Shown piece after piece: positions 1-5,879 of a stretch of DNA of 13,099 nucleotides (positions are counted from its first letter, which is position 1; every line of letters starts with the position of its first letter). A program made the translations under genes and the position numbers. Source of the DNA: Alphaproteobacteria bacterium (GTDB taxonomy: Bacteria; Pseudomonadota; Alphaproteobacteria; Rs-D84). The DNA lies in assembly GCA_017964865.1 (NCBI GenBank), contig JAGCRE010000134.1, positions 1-13,099 of the forward strand, given 5' to 3'. The notes below the pieces were generated by a model. The model made no database searches, was not told where the DNA came from, and saw nothing but the letters and a program-made list of their open reading frames with translations.

Positions 1-312
1 AGCACCACCCATAACATTCATATCAAACACCGCATTACGTATTCTGTCGTTTTCTATTTGCGGTATTTTCGTGTTATCCCAATATTCACTTTTATATATT
101 TCTTGTACTTGATGTTCGTTTAAATCTTTTACGTCCTGTGGGAAATTTTTACCTGGGTATTTCGCAGAATATTTATCCAAAGTACTTTGTTTTATGCCCA
201 TATTGGTTGGTTCGTCTTTTTTTTGATTCTTGCCGGTGGTATATCCGCCCTCGCGTTCTTTTAATTGGTCATATGCTTGCTCAAACTTTTTATAATCGTC
301 GCTGGTTTTCAT
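1..312 (-). CDS. GH108-type peptidoglycan hydrolase (phage-like lysozyme), partial, C-terminus off the left edge
   Basis: The minus-strand frame is open for 104 codons from an ATG at 310-312 to the window edge. The start fits an AAGG ribosome site about nine bases upstream. Residues 12-23 read AYDQLKEREGGY, matching the glycosyl hydrolase 108 (formerly DUF847) signature whose Glu in E-G-G is the proposed catalytic acid (E21 here). Then come TNMGI (36-40), IYKSEYW (72-78) and VFDMNVMGG (95-103), all in the expected order for that family. GH108 enzymes are N-acetylmuramidases found mostly in prophages, where they cleave the cell wall at lysis. The D-P-G-G stretch usual before the TNxGI motif is replaced here by KKDEP, so the protein is somewhat divergent. 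No signal peptide is visible, as expected for an endolysin needing a holin. The adjoining tRNA-Ser end repeats suggest this is the edge of an integrated element. The family call is by motif memory only. Confidence 0.72.
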   Translation of the reverse strand, partial: MKTSDDYKKFEQAYDQLKEREGGYTTGKNQKKDEPTNMGIKQSTLDKYSAKYPGKNFPQDVKDLNEHQVQEIYKSEYWDNTKIPQIENDRIRNAVFDMNVMGGA

Positions 313-336
313 GTCTTTTGCCTTGTTAACATTAAT

Positions 337-358
337 AAAAAAGACGGCAAAAGCCGTC
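337..358 (-). terminator. Terminator-like hairpin in the leader of the GH108 gene
   Basis: On the minus strand a six-pair stem GACGGC / GCCGTC with a TTTT loop is followed by six T. It has the form of an intrinsic terminator. It lies downstream of a strong promoter (374-402) and only 24 bases before the GH108 start codon, so it may act as an attenuator, or may insulate the gene from read-through. Confidence 0.65.
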
Positions 359-373
359 CGTTTGATTGCGGAT

Positions 374-402
374 ATTATATCATAATTAGCACAAAAAATC
401 AA
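374..402 (-). promoter_or_regulatory. Sigma70-type promoter for the GH108 gene
   Basis: Reading the minus strand, TTGATT (397-402) is followed after exactly 17 bases by TATAAT (374-379). The start point should fall near 367, giving a leader of about 55 bases that begins almost at once with the hairpin at 343-358. The -35 box overlaps the T-run of the terminator at 393-419. Confidence 0.6.
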
Positions 403-419
403 CCCCGCAAAAGCGGGGT
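393..419 (-). terminator. Intrinsic terminator, probably the ancestral tRNA-Ser terminator
   Basis: On the minus strand ACCCCGC - TTTT - GCGGGGT forms a perfect seven-pair stem, followed by TGATTTTTT. It begins a few bases after a displaced copy of the tRNA-Ser 3' end (427-439). That is where the terminator of an undisturbed tRNA-Ser gene would lie. Confidence 0.75.
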
Positions 420-426
420 GAATTTC

Positions 427-439
427 TGGCGGAGACGAA
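427..439 (-). repeat. Displaced direct copy of the tRNA-Ser 3' end (possible att site)
   Basis: The 13 bases TGGCGGAGACGAA are identical to 624-636, which is the CCA end, discriminator and acceptor strand of the intact tRNA-Ser. It has the same orientation as the tRNA. This is the pattern left when an element integrates into a tRNA 3' end and pushes the old end aside. The 3' side of the copy is followed at once by a canonical terminator. Confidence 0.6.
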
Positions 440-561
440 TTCCTGTCCTTGACAAACAATAACCAACCCCAGATGCAAAAACTCTATCAAACATATCCGT
501 TTTTGCGGGGGTGCTAATTGTTCGTCTGCGTATTCGCCATGCGTGCTTTGCACTCTGGTGT
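440..561. other. Non-coding stretch between tRNA-Ser end copies; no gene recognised
   Basis: Nothing here looks like a convincing gene. A 65-codon minus-strand frame across it is typical of the spurious frames that run through tRNA ends. Two features can be seen. GTGCTAAT at 511-518, preceded by GCGGGG, mirrors ATTAGCAC at 385-392 and the CCCCGC at 403-408, giving a second imperfect inverted repeat around the displaced tRNA end. GTGCTTTGCAC at 543-553 is a small palindrome. With its flanking tRNA-end copies the stretch could be a very small integrated or rearranged remnant. Confidence 0.4.
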
Positions 562-641
562 ATCCCTTCGTCTCCGCTGATTAAAATAAAACACACCCGT
601 TGGGTGCGTTTTATTTTAATTTGTGGCGGAGACGAAGGGAT
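562..641. repeat. Long nested inverted repeat made from the tRNA-Ser 3' end and its terminator
   Basis: The 16 bases at 562-577 (ATCCCTTCGTCTCCGC) are the exact reverse complement of 626-641, which is part of the tRNA-Ser T-arm and acceptor stem. Inside lies the 19-position hairpin 580-620. The whole therefore folds as two stacked stems separated only by short unpaired bases (578-579 and 621-625). An inverted copy of a tRNA end on the far side of its own terminator is not part of normal tRNA gene layout. Confidence 0.85.
580..620 (-). terminator. Bidirectional terminator downstream of tRNA-Ser
   Basis: Positions 580-598 pair with 602-620 with one mismatch and a GTT loop. The core is CACACCC / GGGTGCG, flanked by AAAATAAAA on one side and TTTTATTTT on the other, so it could terminate from either direction. 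On the minus strand it ends the rpoZ - tRNA-Ser transcript four bases past the encoded CCA. Confidence 0.75.
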
Positions 642-714
642 TCGAACCCTTGATACCCTTGCGAGTATACCACATTTCCAATGTGGCGCACTAGACCAAC
701 TATGCGACGTCTCC
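624..714 (-). tRNA. tRNA-Ser(GGA)
   Basis: The minus strand gives a complete class II tRNA. The acceptor strand GGAGACG (708-714) pairs with CGTCTCC (628-634), followed by discriminator G and an encoded CCA (624-626). The anticodon arm CCACA - TTGGAAA - TGTGG carries anticodon GGA, decoding the serine codons UCC and UCU. The long variable arm folds as ATACTC - GCAA - GGGTAT. The T-arm is AAGGG - TTCGAAT - CCCTT. A long variable arm is the hallmark of serine tRNAs. The gene lies 19 bases after the rpoZ stop with no terminator between, so it is probably cut out of the rpoZ transcript. Confidence 0.97.
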
Positions 715-733
715 GGATATTTTTGGGTTTTAA

Positions 734-1120
734 TTATTCTGCATCGTCTGGGGAATCAACTGCGACATCGTCTGCAACATTTTCACCCGCATCCAACGCC
801 GGTTCAACCAACGTATTTTCCAATTCTGCATCAATTTCACGCAACAATGGGTCTTCGGTTGCGACCTCTAATGTTTCTTCACTTGTTTCAGAAATCGGTG
901 CTTCCTTGTATGATTGAACGAATTCATGACGAACATTTTGCACGTCTAATTTGCCACTTGCGATTTCACGCAATGCAACAACCGTCAATTTATCGTCGTT
1001 TTTTTCAACGACCGGGGTCGCACCACCGTTCAAGTCGCGGACGCGTTGCGATGCCAACATTCCAAGTTCATAGCGGCTTTCCACATACGGCAAAGTATCA
1101 GAATTTGTTGTTCGTGCCAT
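734..1120 (-). CDS. rpoZ: DNA-directed RNA polymerase omega subunit
   Basis: This small subunit helps assemble and stabilise RNA polymerase by holding the C-terminal end of beta'. The 128-residue product starts MARTT and contains the family core: RYELGMLASQRVRDLNGGA (residues 16-34), then DDKLTVVALREIASGKL (42-58), matching the omega pattern R-F-E-L-x-x-L-A-x-x-R-x-R and N-P-V-V-A-L-R-E-I. Residues beyond about 75 form an acidic, low-complexity tail (many D and E). Such tails occur in omega proteins of some lineages, which makes this one longer than the roughly 90-residue E. coli protein. The ATG is preceded by an AAGGA ribosome site. The gene is divergent from mtaB and runs into tRNA-Ser downstream. 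Confidence 0.93.
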   Translation of the reverse strand: MARTTNSDTLPYVESRYELGMLASQRVRDLNGGATPVVEKNDDKLTVVALREIASGKLDVQNVRHEFVQSYKEAPISETSEETLEVATEDPLLREIDAELENTLVEPALDAGENVADDVAVDSPDDAE

Positions 1121-1134
1121 AATAAAATCCTTTG

Positions 1135-1162
1135 TTGAAATCTTTATAAGCCACGTTATAAT
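1135..1162 (+). promoter_or_regulatory. Promoter of mtaB
   Basis: TTGAAA (1135-1140), a 16-base spacer and a perfect TATAAT (1157-1162) make a strong sigma70-type promoter. The start of transcription should fall at about 1168-1170, at or just before the mtaB start codons. The symmetric TTATAA core could also serve a minus-strand start toward rpoZ, but I see no good -35 box for that direction. Confidence 0.65.
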
Positions 1163-1171
1163 GCCCTATGG

Positions 1172-2422
1172 TTGGCAAAAATGCAAGAAGAAAATAATAA
1201 AAATGATATTCAGACAATTACTTTCGGTTGCCGATTGAATGCAGTCGAATCCGAAAAAATTGCAAAAATGTTGGACAATGTTGTGCCACGTGCCGTTGTC
1301 GTGAATACTTGTGCCGTTACCGGCGAAGCCGAACGCCAATCTGCCCAATATGTTCGCCGGGTTGCACGTGAAAACCCGAATACCCCTATATTTATAACCG
1401 GGTGTGCAGCAACACATGATGCAACGCCATTTGAAAAAATACAAAATGTCCGCATAATTCATAACACTGACAAAATGGACGCTAATGCATATATTCGGGC
1501 GGTTACAGACTTTGATTTTTCTACAAACACGCCCAAAATTTGTGTTGCCAACCCCGACGGGCAGATGTCAAAGCAATTTATCCAAATTCAAAACGGGTGT
1601 AATCACGATTGCACATATTGCATAACCCGTCTGTTGCGTGGTCCATCGGTTTCGTTTGAATATGACGATATTTTGGCAGATGTGCGTTCGGCGGTCAAAA
1701 ATGGATATGGCGAAATAGTCCTGACCGGCGTGGACAGTGCATCATATCACAAATTGTATGGTGGCAAACCGTTTTTAATCAGTGATTTGTGCCGAAAATT
1801 GTTGGCAGACGTGCCGGAAATTCGTCGTCTGCGATTATCGTCAATGGATCCGGCATCACCAGAAATATACAAAATTATCGATTTAATGCATGAAAATGAC
1901 CGTATGATGCCACATTTACACCTGTCTATGCAGTCGGGGTCCGATACAATTTTGGAATCTATGCGTCGTCGCCACAATGCCAATATGGTTCGCGATATTG
2001 TCGCACGTGCAACCGGCATTACTTTCAGTTGGGATATTATTTGTGGTTTCCCGGGTGAAAGCGATAAATTGTTTACTGAAACATTAGATTTGGTTGCGGA
2101 AACCCGCCCGATTAAAATACACGCCTTTCCATTTTCGCCCCGCCCCGGCACAGCCGCCGCGACAATGCCAAATCAAATACAAAAATCAGTTGCAAAACAA
2201 CGCGTAAAGTCCATTACAAACGCGGCAACACACAACCGTAAAACATTTATGAGCAAGCATTTGGGGCAAATTGTTTCTGTTTTAGTTGAAGAAAATAACC
2301 TTGGACGCACACCACATGATATTTCGGTAAAAATCATGGGCGATGACATACCAAATCGCACCATTTGTAATTGCAAAATTATTGGTATCGACGGGGAAAC
2401 TTTCGTAGGAACAATCGAATAA
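1172..2422 (+). CDS. mtaB: tRNA (N6-threonylcarbamoyladenosine37-C2) methylthiotransferase
   Basis: A radical-SAM methylthiotransferase that turns t6A37 into ms2t6A in ANN-decoding tRNAs. The N-terminal UPF0004 domain supplies three cluster cysteines, C20 (FGCRLN), C47 (NTCAVT) and C78 (ITGCAAT). The radical-SAM cluster motif C143-x3-C147-x2-C150 sits in CNHDCTYC. LHLSMQSGSD and the later PRPGT motif are family typical, and the last 65 or so residues fit a TRAM RNA-binding domain. The spacing and sequence resemble MtaB more than MiaB or RimO, but this rests on motif memory. The start is uncertain. A TTG at 1172 opens the frame, but the ATG at 1181 (residue 4) is the more usual choice; neither has a Shine-Dalgarno site. 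An ATG at 1168 is out of frame and stops after nine codons. Confidence 0.88.
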   Translation: MAKMQEENNKNDIQTITFGCRLNAVESEKIAKMLDNVVPRAVVVNTCAVTGEAERQSAQYVRRVARENPNTPIFITGCAATHDATPFEKIQNVRIIHNTDKMDANAYIRAVTDFDFSTNTPKICVANPDGQMSKQFIQIQNGCNHDCTYCITRLLRGPSVSFEYDDILADVRSAVKNGYGEIVLTGVDSASYHKLYGGKPFLISDLCRKLLADVPEIRRLRLSSMDPASPEIYKIIDLMHENDRMMPHLHLSMQSGSDTILESMRRRHNANMVRDIVARATGITFSWDIICGFPGESDKLFTETLDLVAETRPIKIHAFPFSPRPGTAAATMPNQIQKSVAKQRVKSITNAATHNRKTFMSKHLGQIVSVLVEENNLGRTPHDISVKIMGDDIPNRTICNCKIIGIDGETFVGTIE

Positions 2423-2430
2423 AAAATTTA

Positions 2431-2459
2431 TTGGAAATAACAAATGATGTTGCTATTAT
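2431..2459 (+). promoter_or_regulatory. Promoter of dacA, positioned for a leaderless mRNA
   Basis: TTGGAA (2431-2436), a 17-base spacer and TATTAT (2454-2459). Seven bases after the -10 box is position 2466, the A of the dacA ATG. There is no Shine-Dalgarno site before dacA, which fits leaderless initiation. Confidence 0.5.
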
Positions 2460-2465
2460 GCGAGT

Positions 2466-3662
2466 ATGAAAATAAAGCAACTGATTGTATCTTTGTTATT
2501 GTTTGTTGTTGGTGTTGCAAACGCCGCCGATACAAAAGCACCCGAATTCACAACAAGTGCAAAATCAGCCTTTTTGATTGACTATGATTCTGGGGTGGAA
2601 ATTGTTGCAAAAAATGCTGATAAATTAATGCCACCATCGTCAATGATTAAACTTATGACGCTGGCGGTTTTGTTTGATGAAATCAAGGCTGGAAACCTGA
2701 CCCTGGACAGCAAATTACCCGTATCTGAAAATGCAGACTATAAAAATCCGTTGTGGTATCCGGCCAGCAAGATTTGTCTGGTCGCAGGTCAGGAAATAAC
2801 CGTTCGTGATGCAATTTTGGGACTTATTGTTCTGTCGGGGGGCGATGCATCGGTGGTTGTTGCGGAAAAATTGGCGGGAACCGAAAATGCCTTTACCACA
2901 AAAATGACAACCAAGGCACGTGCTATCGGTATGGAACAATCAACATTTGGAAACGCAAGTGGTCTGCCCGATCCAAATAATTTAGCAACATCACGCGAAT
3001 TGGCCACACTGGCGATTCATATTATTCGTGATTTTCCAGATTTATACCCGATGTTTGCAACCAAACGGTTTGAATTTGGTGATTATAAAACCGATTGGTG
3101 TCGTGATTGGGGACGAACACATACGGTAAATTACAACAAATTATTATTTACCATGGCGGGGGCAGACGGACTTAAAACTGGACATACCGCCGACGGGGGA
3201 TACGGTATGGTTGCAAGCAGCAAGGTTGGTGGTCGCCGCCTGGTCGCAGTTATAAATGGATTCAATGGTCGTGGGCACGATGCTTTGGCGACGGAAATGA
3301 AAAAATTATTAAACTTTGGATATACAACAACGACAAACAAAACATATTATCGCCCAGGCGATACGGTTGTCGCCGTTCCAGTGTGGTATGGTCGCAAGCA
3401 TACGGTTGACGCAACGGTCGAAAAACCGTTTGTCGTTACGTTGCCGAAAAACGTTCCGTTTAACGAAGTGCGTGTTCTGGTTCGTTTTCAAGAACCCATC
3501 GCCGCCCCAGTTTTAGTTGGTGATAAAGTTGGTGAAATTATCGCGGAACGCAACGGCAAAATTGTGGCACGAACACCCATCGTTGCTGCAGAACGTGTTG
3601 GTCGGGTTCAATTCTTTAGCCGTATTATGAAAAATATTGCGGTAATGATTGGGGGGCGGTAA
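2466..3662 (+). CDS. dacA: D-alanyl-D-alanine carboxypeptidase (S11 family, PBP5-like)
   Basis: A periplasmic enzyme that removes the terminal D-Ala from peptidoglycan pentapeptides. Residues 1-20 are a signal peptide (hydrophobic core LIVSLLLFVVGV, likely cut after ANA). The serine-penicillin-recognising fold shows the nucleophile motif S59-M-I-K62 in PPSSMIKLMT, a second motif S124-G-G126 where the family norm is S-x-N, and the third motif K237-T-G239 in GADGLKTGHT. Residues from about 295 form the C-terminal beta domain. The end (VQFFSRIMKNIAVMIGG) is an amphipathic helix of the kind that anchors these enzymes to the inner membrane surface. Full length at 398 residues. It stops two bases before holB, and its G-rich end can serve as the holB ribosome site. 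The Asn to Gly change in the SxN motif is the odd point. Confidence 0.9.
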   Translation: MKIKQLIVSLLLFVVGVANAADTKAPEFTTSAKSAFLIDYDSGVEIVAKNADKLMPPSSMIKLMTLAVLFDEIKAGNLTLDSKLPVSENADYKNPLWYPASKICLVAGQEITVRDAILGLIVLSGGDASVVVAEKLAGTENAFTTKMTTKARAIGMEQSTFGNASGLPDPNNLATSRELATLAIHIIRDFPDLYPMFATKRFEFGDYKTDWCRDWGRTHTVNYNKLLFTMAGADGLKTGHTADGGYGMVASSKVGGRRLVAVINGFNGRGHDALATEMKKLLNFGYTTTTNKTYYRPGDTVVAVPVWYGRKHTVDATVEKPFVVTLPKNVPFNEVRVLVRFQEPIAAPVLVGDKVGEIIAERNGKIVARTPIVAAERVGRVQFFSRIMKNIAVMIGGR

Positions 3663-3664
3663 AA

Positions 3665-4588
3665 ATGGCTCCACGAAAATCTGCAAAGCCGGCATATTCT
3701 TTTCCAAACCCAATGGATAACGAAACACTGGTCGGACATCGTGATACACTGAACAACTTTATGGCGGCGTGGAACGTGCGGGATACCCACCCGATGCACC
3801 CGGTTTGGATGCTGTGTGGTCCACGTGGTATTGGCAAGGCAACACTGGCCTATAAAATCGCCAAGATGGTTTACGGCAATGTGGGTGATTTCTTTATAAT
3901 CGATTTGGCTCATAACCTGGACCCGAACGGCAATCCATACCCGGCGGGGAAATCTATATCGGTCAAAACTGTAACATCAGTTATCGAACGTATGCAGATG
4001 TCGTCTATGTCGGGCGGGTGGCGTGTTGTTATAATTGATGCGGTCGATGAATTAACCATATCGGCGGCGAACGCATTATTAAAAATGCTGGAAGAACCGC
4101 CGGCAAACACCCTGTTTCTGTTGATTGTGCATCAGTTGGCGAATGTTTTGCCCACAATTCGATCACGTGCACGTGTGGAAAAAATGCGACCATTAAAAAT
4201 AGACGAACTGCGTGAATTATGTGTTCAATTTATGCCAGATGCCGATATCAGTAACGATATATTACGCCTGTCGAATGGCAGTTTTGGGAAAATCGCGAAC
4301 CTTAAATCATCGGGTGGCGATACAATATATGCAAAATTGATTGACACACTGGAAAACCCGCACAGCAACACCTGTGATTTAATGAATATCGCCAAACAGA
4401 TTGCACCGACCCCTGCAATATACGGCATTTTATTGGACGTGATTGCACGTTTTGGACTGGCGGACATATATCCATCTGCGACACGCAGTATTGCCGACAT
4501 TGAACGGATTCATCTGGAACCAGAAATTGGCATATTCAAAGTAATAAATGATATAAAAAAATGTTTACAGACACCCACTGCCATTTAA
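3665..4588 (+). CDS. holB: DNA polymerase III delta' subunit (clamp loader)
   Basis: Part of the clamp loader that opens and closes the beta clamp at replication primers. The 307-residue protein carries a P-loop G52-PRGIGK58-A-T, a Walker B-like VVIIDAVDEL (121-130), the AAA+ clamp-loader hallmark ANALLKMLEEPP (135-146) and the sensor region LPTIRSRAR (162-170). The usual SRC motif is SRA here (C replaced by A169). The four zinc-binding cysteines found near residues 50-65 of E. coli delta' are absent; only C51 is present. The rest of the C-terminal half is poorly conserved, as is normal for this subunit. It follows dacA by two bases and overlaps tatD by 28 bases, so these genes are very likely co-transcribed. 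The intact P-loop could equally suggest a gamma/tau-type name, but size and context favour delta'. Confidence 0.85.
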   Translation: MAPRKSAKPAYSFPNPMDNETLVGHRDTLNNFMAAWNVRDTHPMHPVWMLCGPRGIGKATLAYKIAKMVYGNVGDFFIIDLAHNLDPNGNPYPAGKSISVKTVTSVIERMQMSSMSGGWRVVIIDAVDELTISAANALLKMLEEPPANTLFLLIVHQLANVLPTIRSRARVEKMRPLKIDELRELCVQFMPDADISNDILRLSNGSFGKIANLKSSGGDTIYAKLIDTLENPHSNTCDLMNIAKQIAPTPAIYGILLDVIARFGLADIYPSATRSIADIERIHLEPEIGIFKVINDIKKCLQTPTAI

Positions 4589-5316
4589 CAGACGATTATT
4601 GTTCGGGCGAAAACCTGAAAATTGTGTTACAACATGCAAATGATGCTGGGGTTAAACGCATAATATGTGCGACCGCCGAGCCACATGATATCATGCCCGC
4701 AATAAAAATCGCAGAATCACACGATAACATATTTGTAACAACTGGTATTCATCCCGAATATGCTGGAATAAATGCAACCGAATTTTTAACAAACAATGTT
4801 TTGTCGCACCCAAAAGTTATCGGTGTCGGTGAAATTGGTTTGGACTATCACGAACGAAACGACAATCGTGCCGACCAGATAAAATTATTCGAAACGCAAA
4901 TGGAAATTGCACGTAAATATAATTTACCGATTGCAATTCATACACGTGATGCCGACAATGATACTGCGGCAATAGCAACCGGGGTATGTGGGGTTATGCA
5001 CTGTTTCACATCGGGCTGGGAATTGGCGAAAACAATGTTGGACCGGGGATTTTATTTTTCTGCATCGGGGATATTGACGTTCAAAAACGCGGATTCTGTT
5101 CGTGAAAATTTTGCAAAAATTCCGGTGGACAGAATTGTAATTGAAACAGATGCCCCCTATTGTGCCCCGGTGCCATACCGCGGAAAAACGTGCGAACCAT
5201 TTATGGTCACGCAAACGGCAAAAGTGTTGGCAGAAATTAAAAATTTGCAAATAGACGAATTGGAATCTATACTGGAACAAAACGTATTAAAACTGTACCC
5301 AAAGATAAAACAATAA
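4561..5316 (+). CDS. tatD: TatD-family metal-dependent deoxyribonuclease
   Basis: A TIM-barrel amidohydrolase-type hydrolase acting as a 3'-5' exonuclease or metal-dependent DNase in DNA repair and turnover. All metal-ligand motifs are visible: DTHCHL (H6, H8), GEIGLDY (E91), AIHTRDA (H127), MHCF (H147) and ETDAPY (D197). At 251 residues it is close to the usual 255-265. The ATG at 4561 lies inside the end of holB, a 28-base overlap. The next upstream choice would lose the conserved position of DTHCHL near the N-terminus, so this start is well supported. A tatD gene close to the delta' gene is a common arrangement. Alternative names in the family (YcfH, YjjV) cannot be separated from sequence alone. 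Confidence 0.92.
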   Translation: MFTDTHCHLTDDYCSGENLKIVLQHANDAGVKRIICATAEPHDIMPAIKIAESHDNIFVTTGIHPEYAGINATEFLTNNVLSHPKVIGVGEIGLDYHERNDNRADQIKLFETQMEIARKYNLPIAIHTRDADNDTAAIATGVCGVMHCFTSGWELAKTMLDRGFYFSASGILTFKNADSVRENFAKIPVDRIVIETDAPYCAPVPYRGKTCEPFMVTQTAKVLAEIKNLQIDELESILEQNVLKLYPKIKQ

Positions 5317-5317
5317 A

Positions 5318-5788
5318 ATGACACGCAGTATTATAAAATTTGGCCAGGTCGCAGAAAACCGCAAGGCACGATTTAATTACTTGATTGAAGACACAATCGA
5401 GGCTGGCTTGTCTATGACTGGGGCGGAAATAAAATCGGTGCGATATGGGCTGATTACCATTGTCGATGGGTTTGTGCAGAAACGTGGCGATAATTTATTC
5501 TTGGCGGGGGTGGAAATTCAAAAATTACCCACCGCGGCACGCATTGTGAACTTTGACGAACGTCGCCCACGTCAGTTATTGTTACACCGGTCGCAAATAA
5601 ACCGTTTGATTGGCCAGTTACAAGAAAAAGGTGCAACAATCGTTCCATTGAAAATGTATTTTAATAATCGCGGCAAATTAAAGGTGTTATTGGGCATTGG
5701 CCATGGAAAACACAATGTTGATAAACGTGAAACGATTAAAGCCCGCGAATGGGAACGCAATAAATCCCGCATATTAAAAGGTAAATAA
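5318..5788 (+). CDS. smpB: SsrA-binding protein SmpB
   Basis: Partner of tmRNA in trans-translation, the rescue of ribosomes stalled on broken mRNAs. It binds the tRNA-like domain of tmRNA and its tail occupies the empty mRNA channel. The 156-residue product shows ENRKARFNYLIEDTIEAG (13-30), the GAEIKSVR motif (35-42), the LLLHRSQI region, KGATIVPLKMY and the C-terminal GKHNVDKRETIKAREW with a very basic tail. Length and order are typical. It begins one base after the tatD stop, so it is probably the last gene of the dacA-holB-tatD-smpB transcript. I found no tmRNA gene in this window. Confidence 0.95.
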   Translation: MTRSIIKFGQVAENRKARFNYLIEDTIEAGLSMTGAEIKSVRYGLITIVDGFVQKRGDNLFLAGVEIQKLPTAARIVNFDERRPRQLLLHRSQINRLIGQLQEKGATIVPLKMYFNNRGKLKVLLGIGHGKHNVDKRETIKAREWERNKSRILKGK

Positions 5789-5879
5789 TCCGAATACCTA
5801 AATTTACCCTATTTCCTCTTGCTATTTTTTTGTGTGTTTATTACCATCGTATCGTATTATTCGGGGGGATTTTTAAGCC
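5789..5879 (+). promoter_or_regulatory. Intergenic region before the ATPase; possible weak promoter
   Basis: No hairpin terminator follows smpB. A TATTAT at 5855-5860 could be a -10 box, but no good -35 box stands at the right distance. A run of six G at 5863-5868, eleven bases before the ATG, is the likely ribosome site. If the -10 is real, the mRNA would begin within this G-run. Confidence 0.3.

Noticed and set aside
427..577. Possible tmRNA or tRNA-like RNA closed by GGAGACG / CGTCTCC and ending in CCA
   Set aside because: A seven-pair acceptor-like closing stem exists, but there is no T-arm (no GTTCGA before the 3' strand), no tag frame like those of tmRNA and no D-arm. The match is explained by copies of the tRNA-Ser end.
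399..596. A 65-codon minus-strand frame between the tRNA-end copies
   Set aside because: Its N-terminus is translated from the inverted tRNA copy and its C-terminus from a terminator stem. No ribosome site and no known family.
511..1122. A 203-codon plus-strand frame over tRNA-Ser and rpoZ
   Set aside because: It begins in the tRNA-end repeat region, reads through the complement of the tRNA (the common spurious GGDEGIRTLD pattern) and then antisense to rpoZ. It has no ribosome site and no recognisable domain.
1121..1190. A symmetric bidirectional promoter shared by rpoZ and mtaB
   Set aside because: The TTATAA core is symmetric, but no -35 box at usual spacing is visible on the minus strand, so only the plus-strand promoter is called.
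1168..1197. A nine-codon ATG frame at the predicted start of the mtaB mRNA
   Set aside because: It is too short to judge and out of frame with mtaB. The position probably reflects chance near the -10 box, though it could matter if the mRNA is leaderless.
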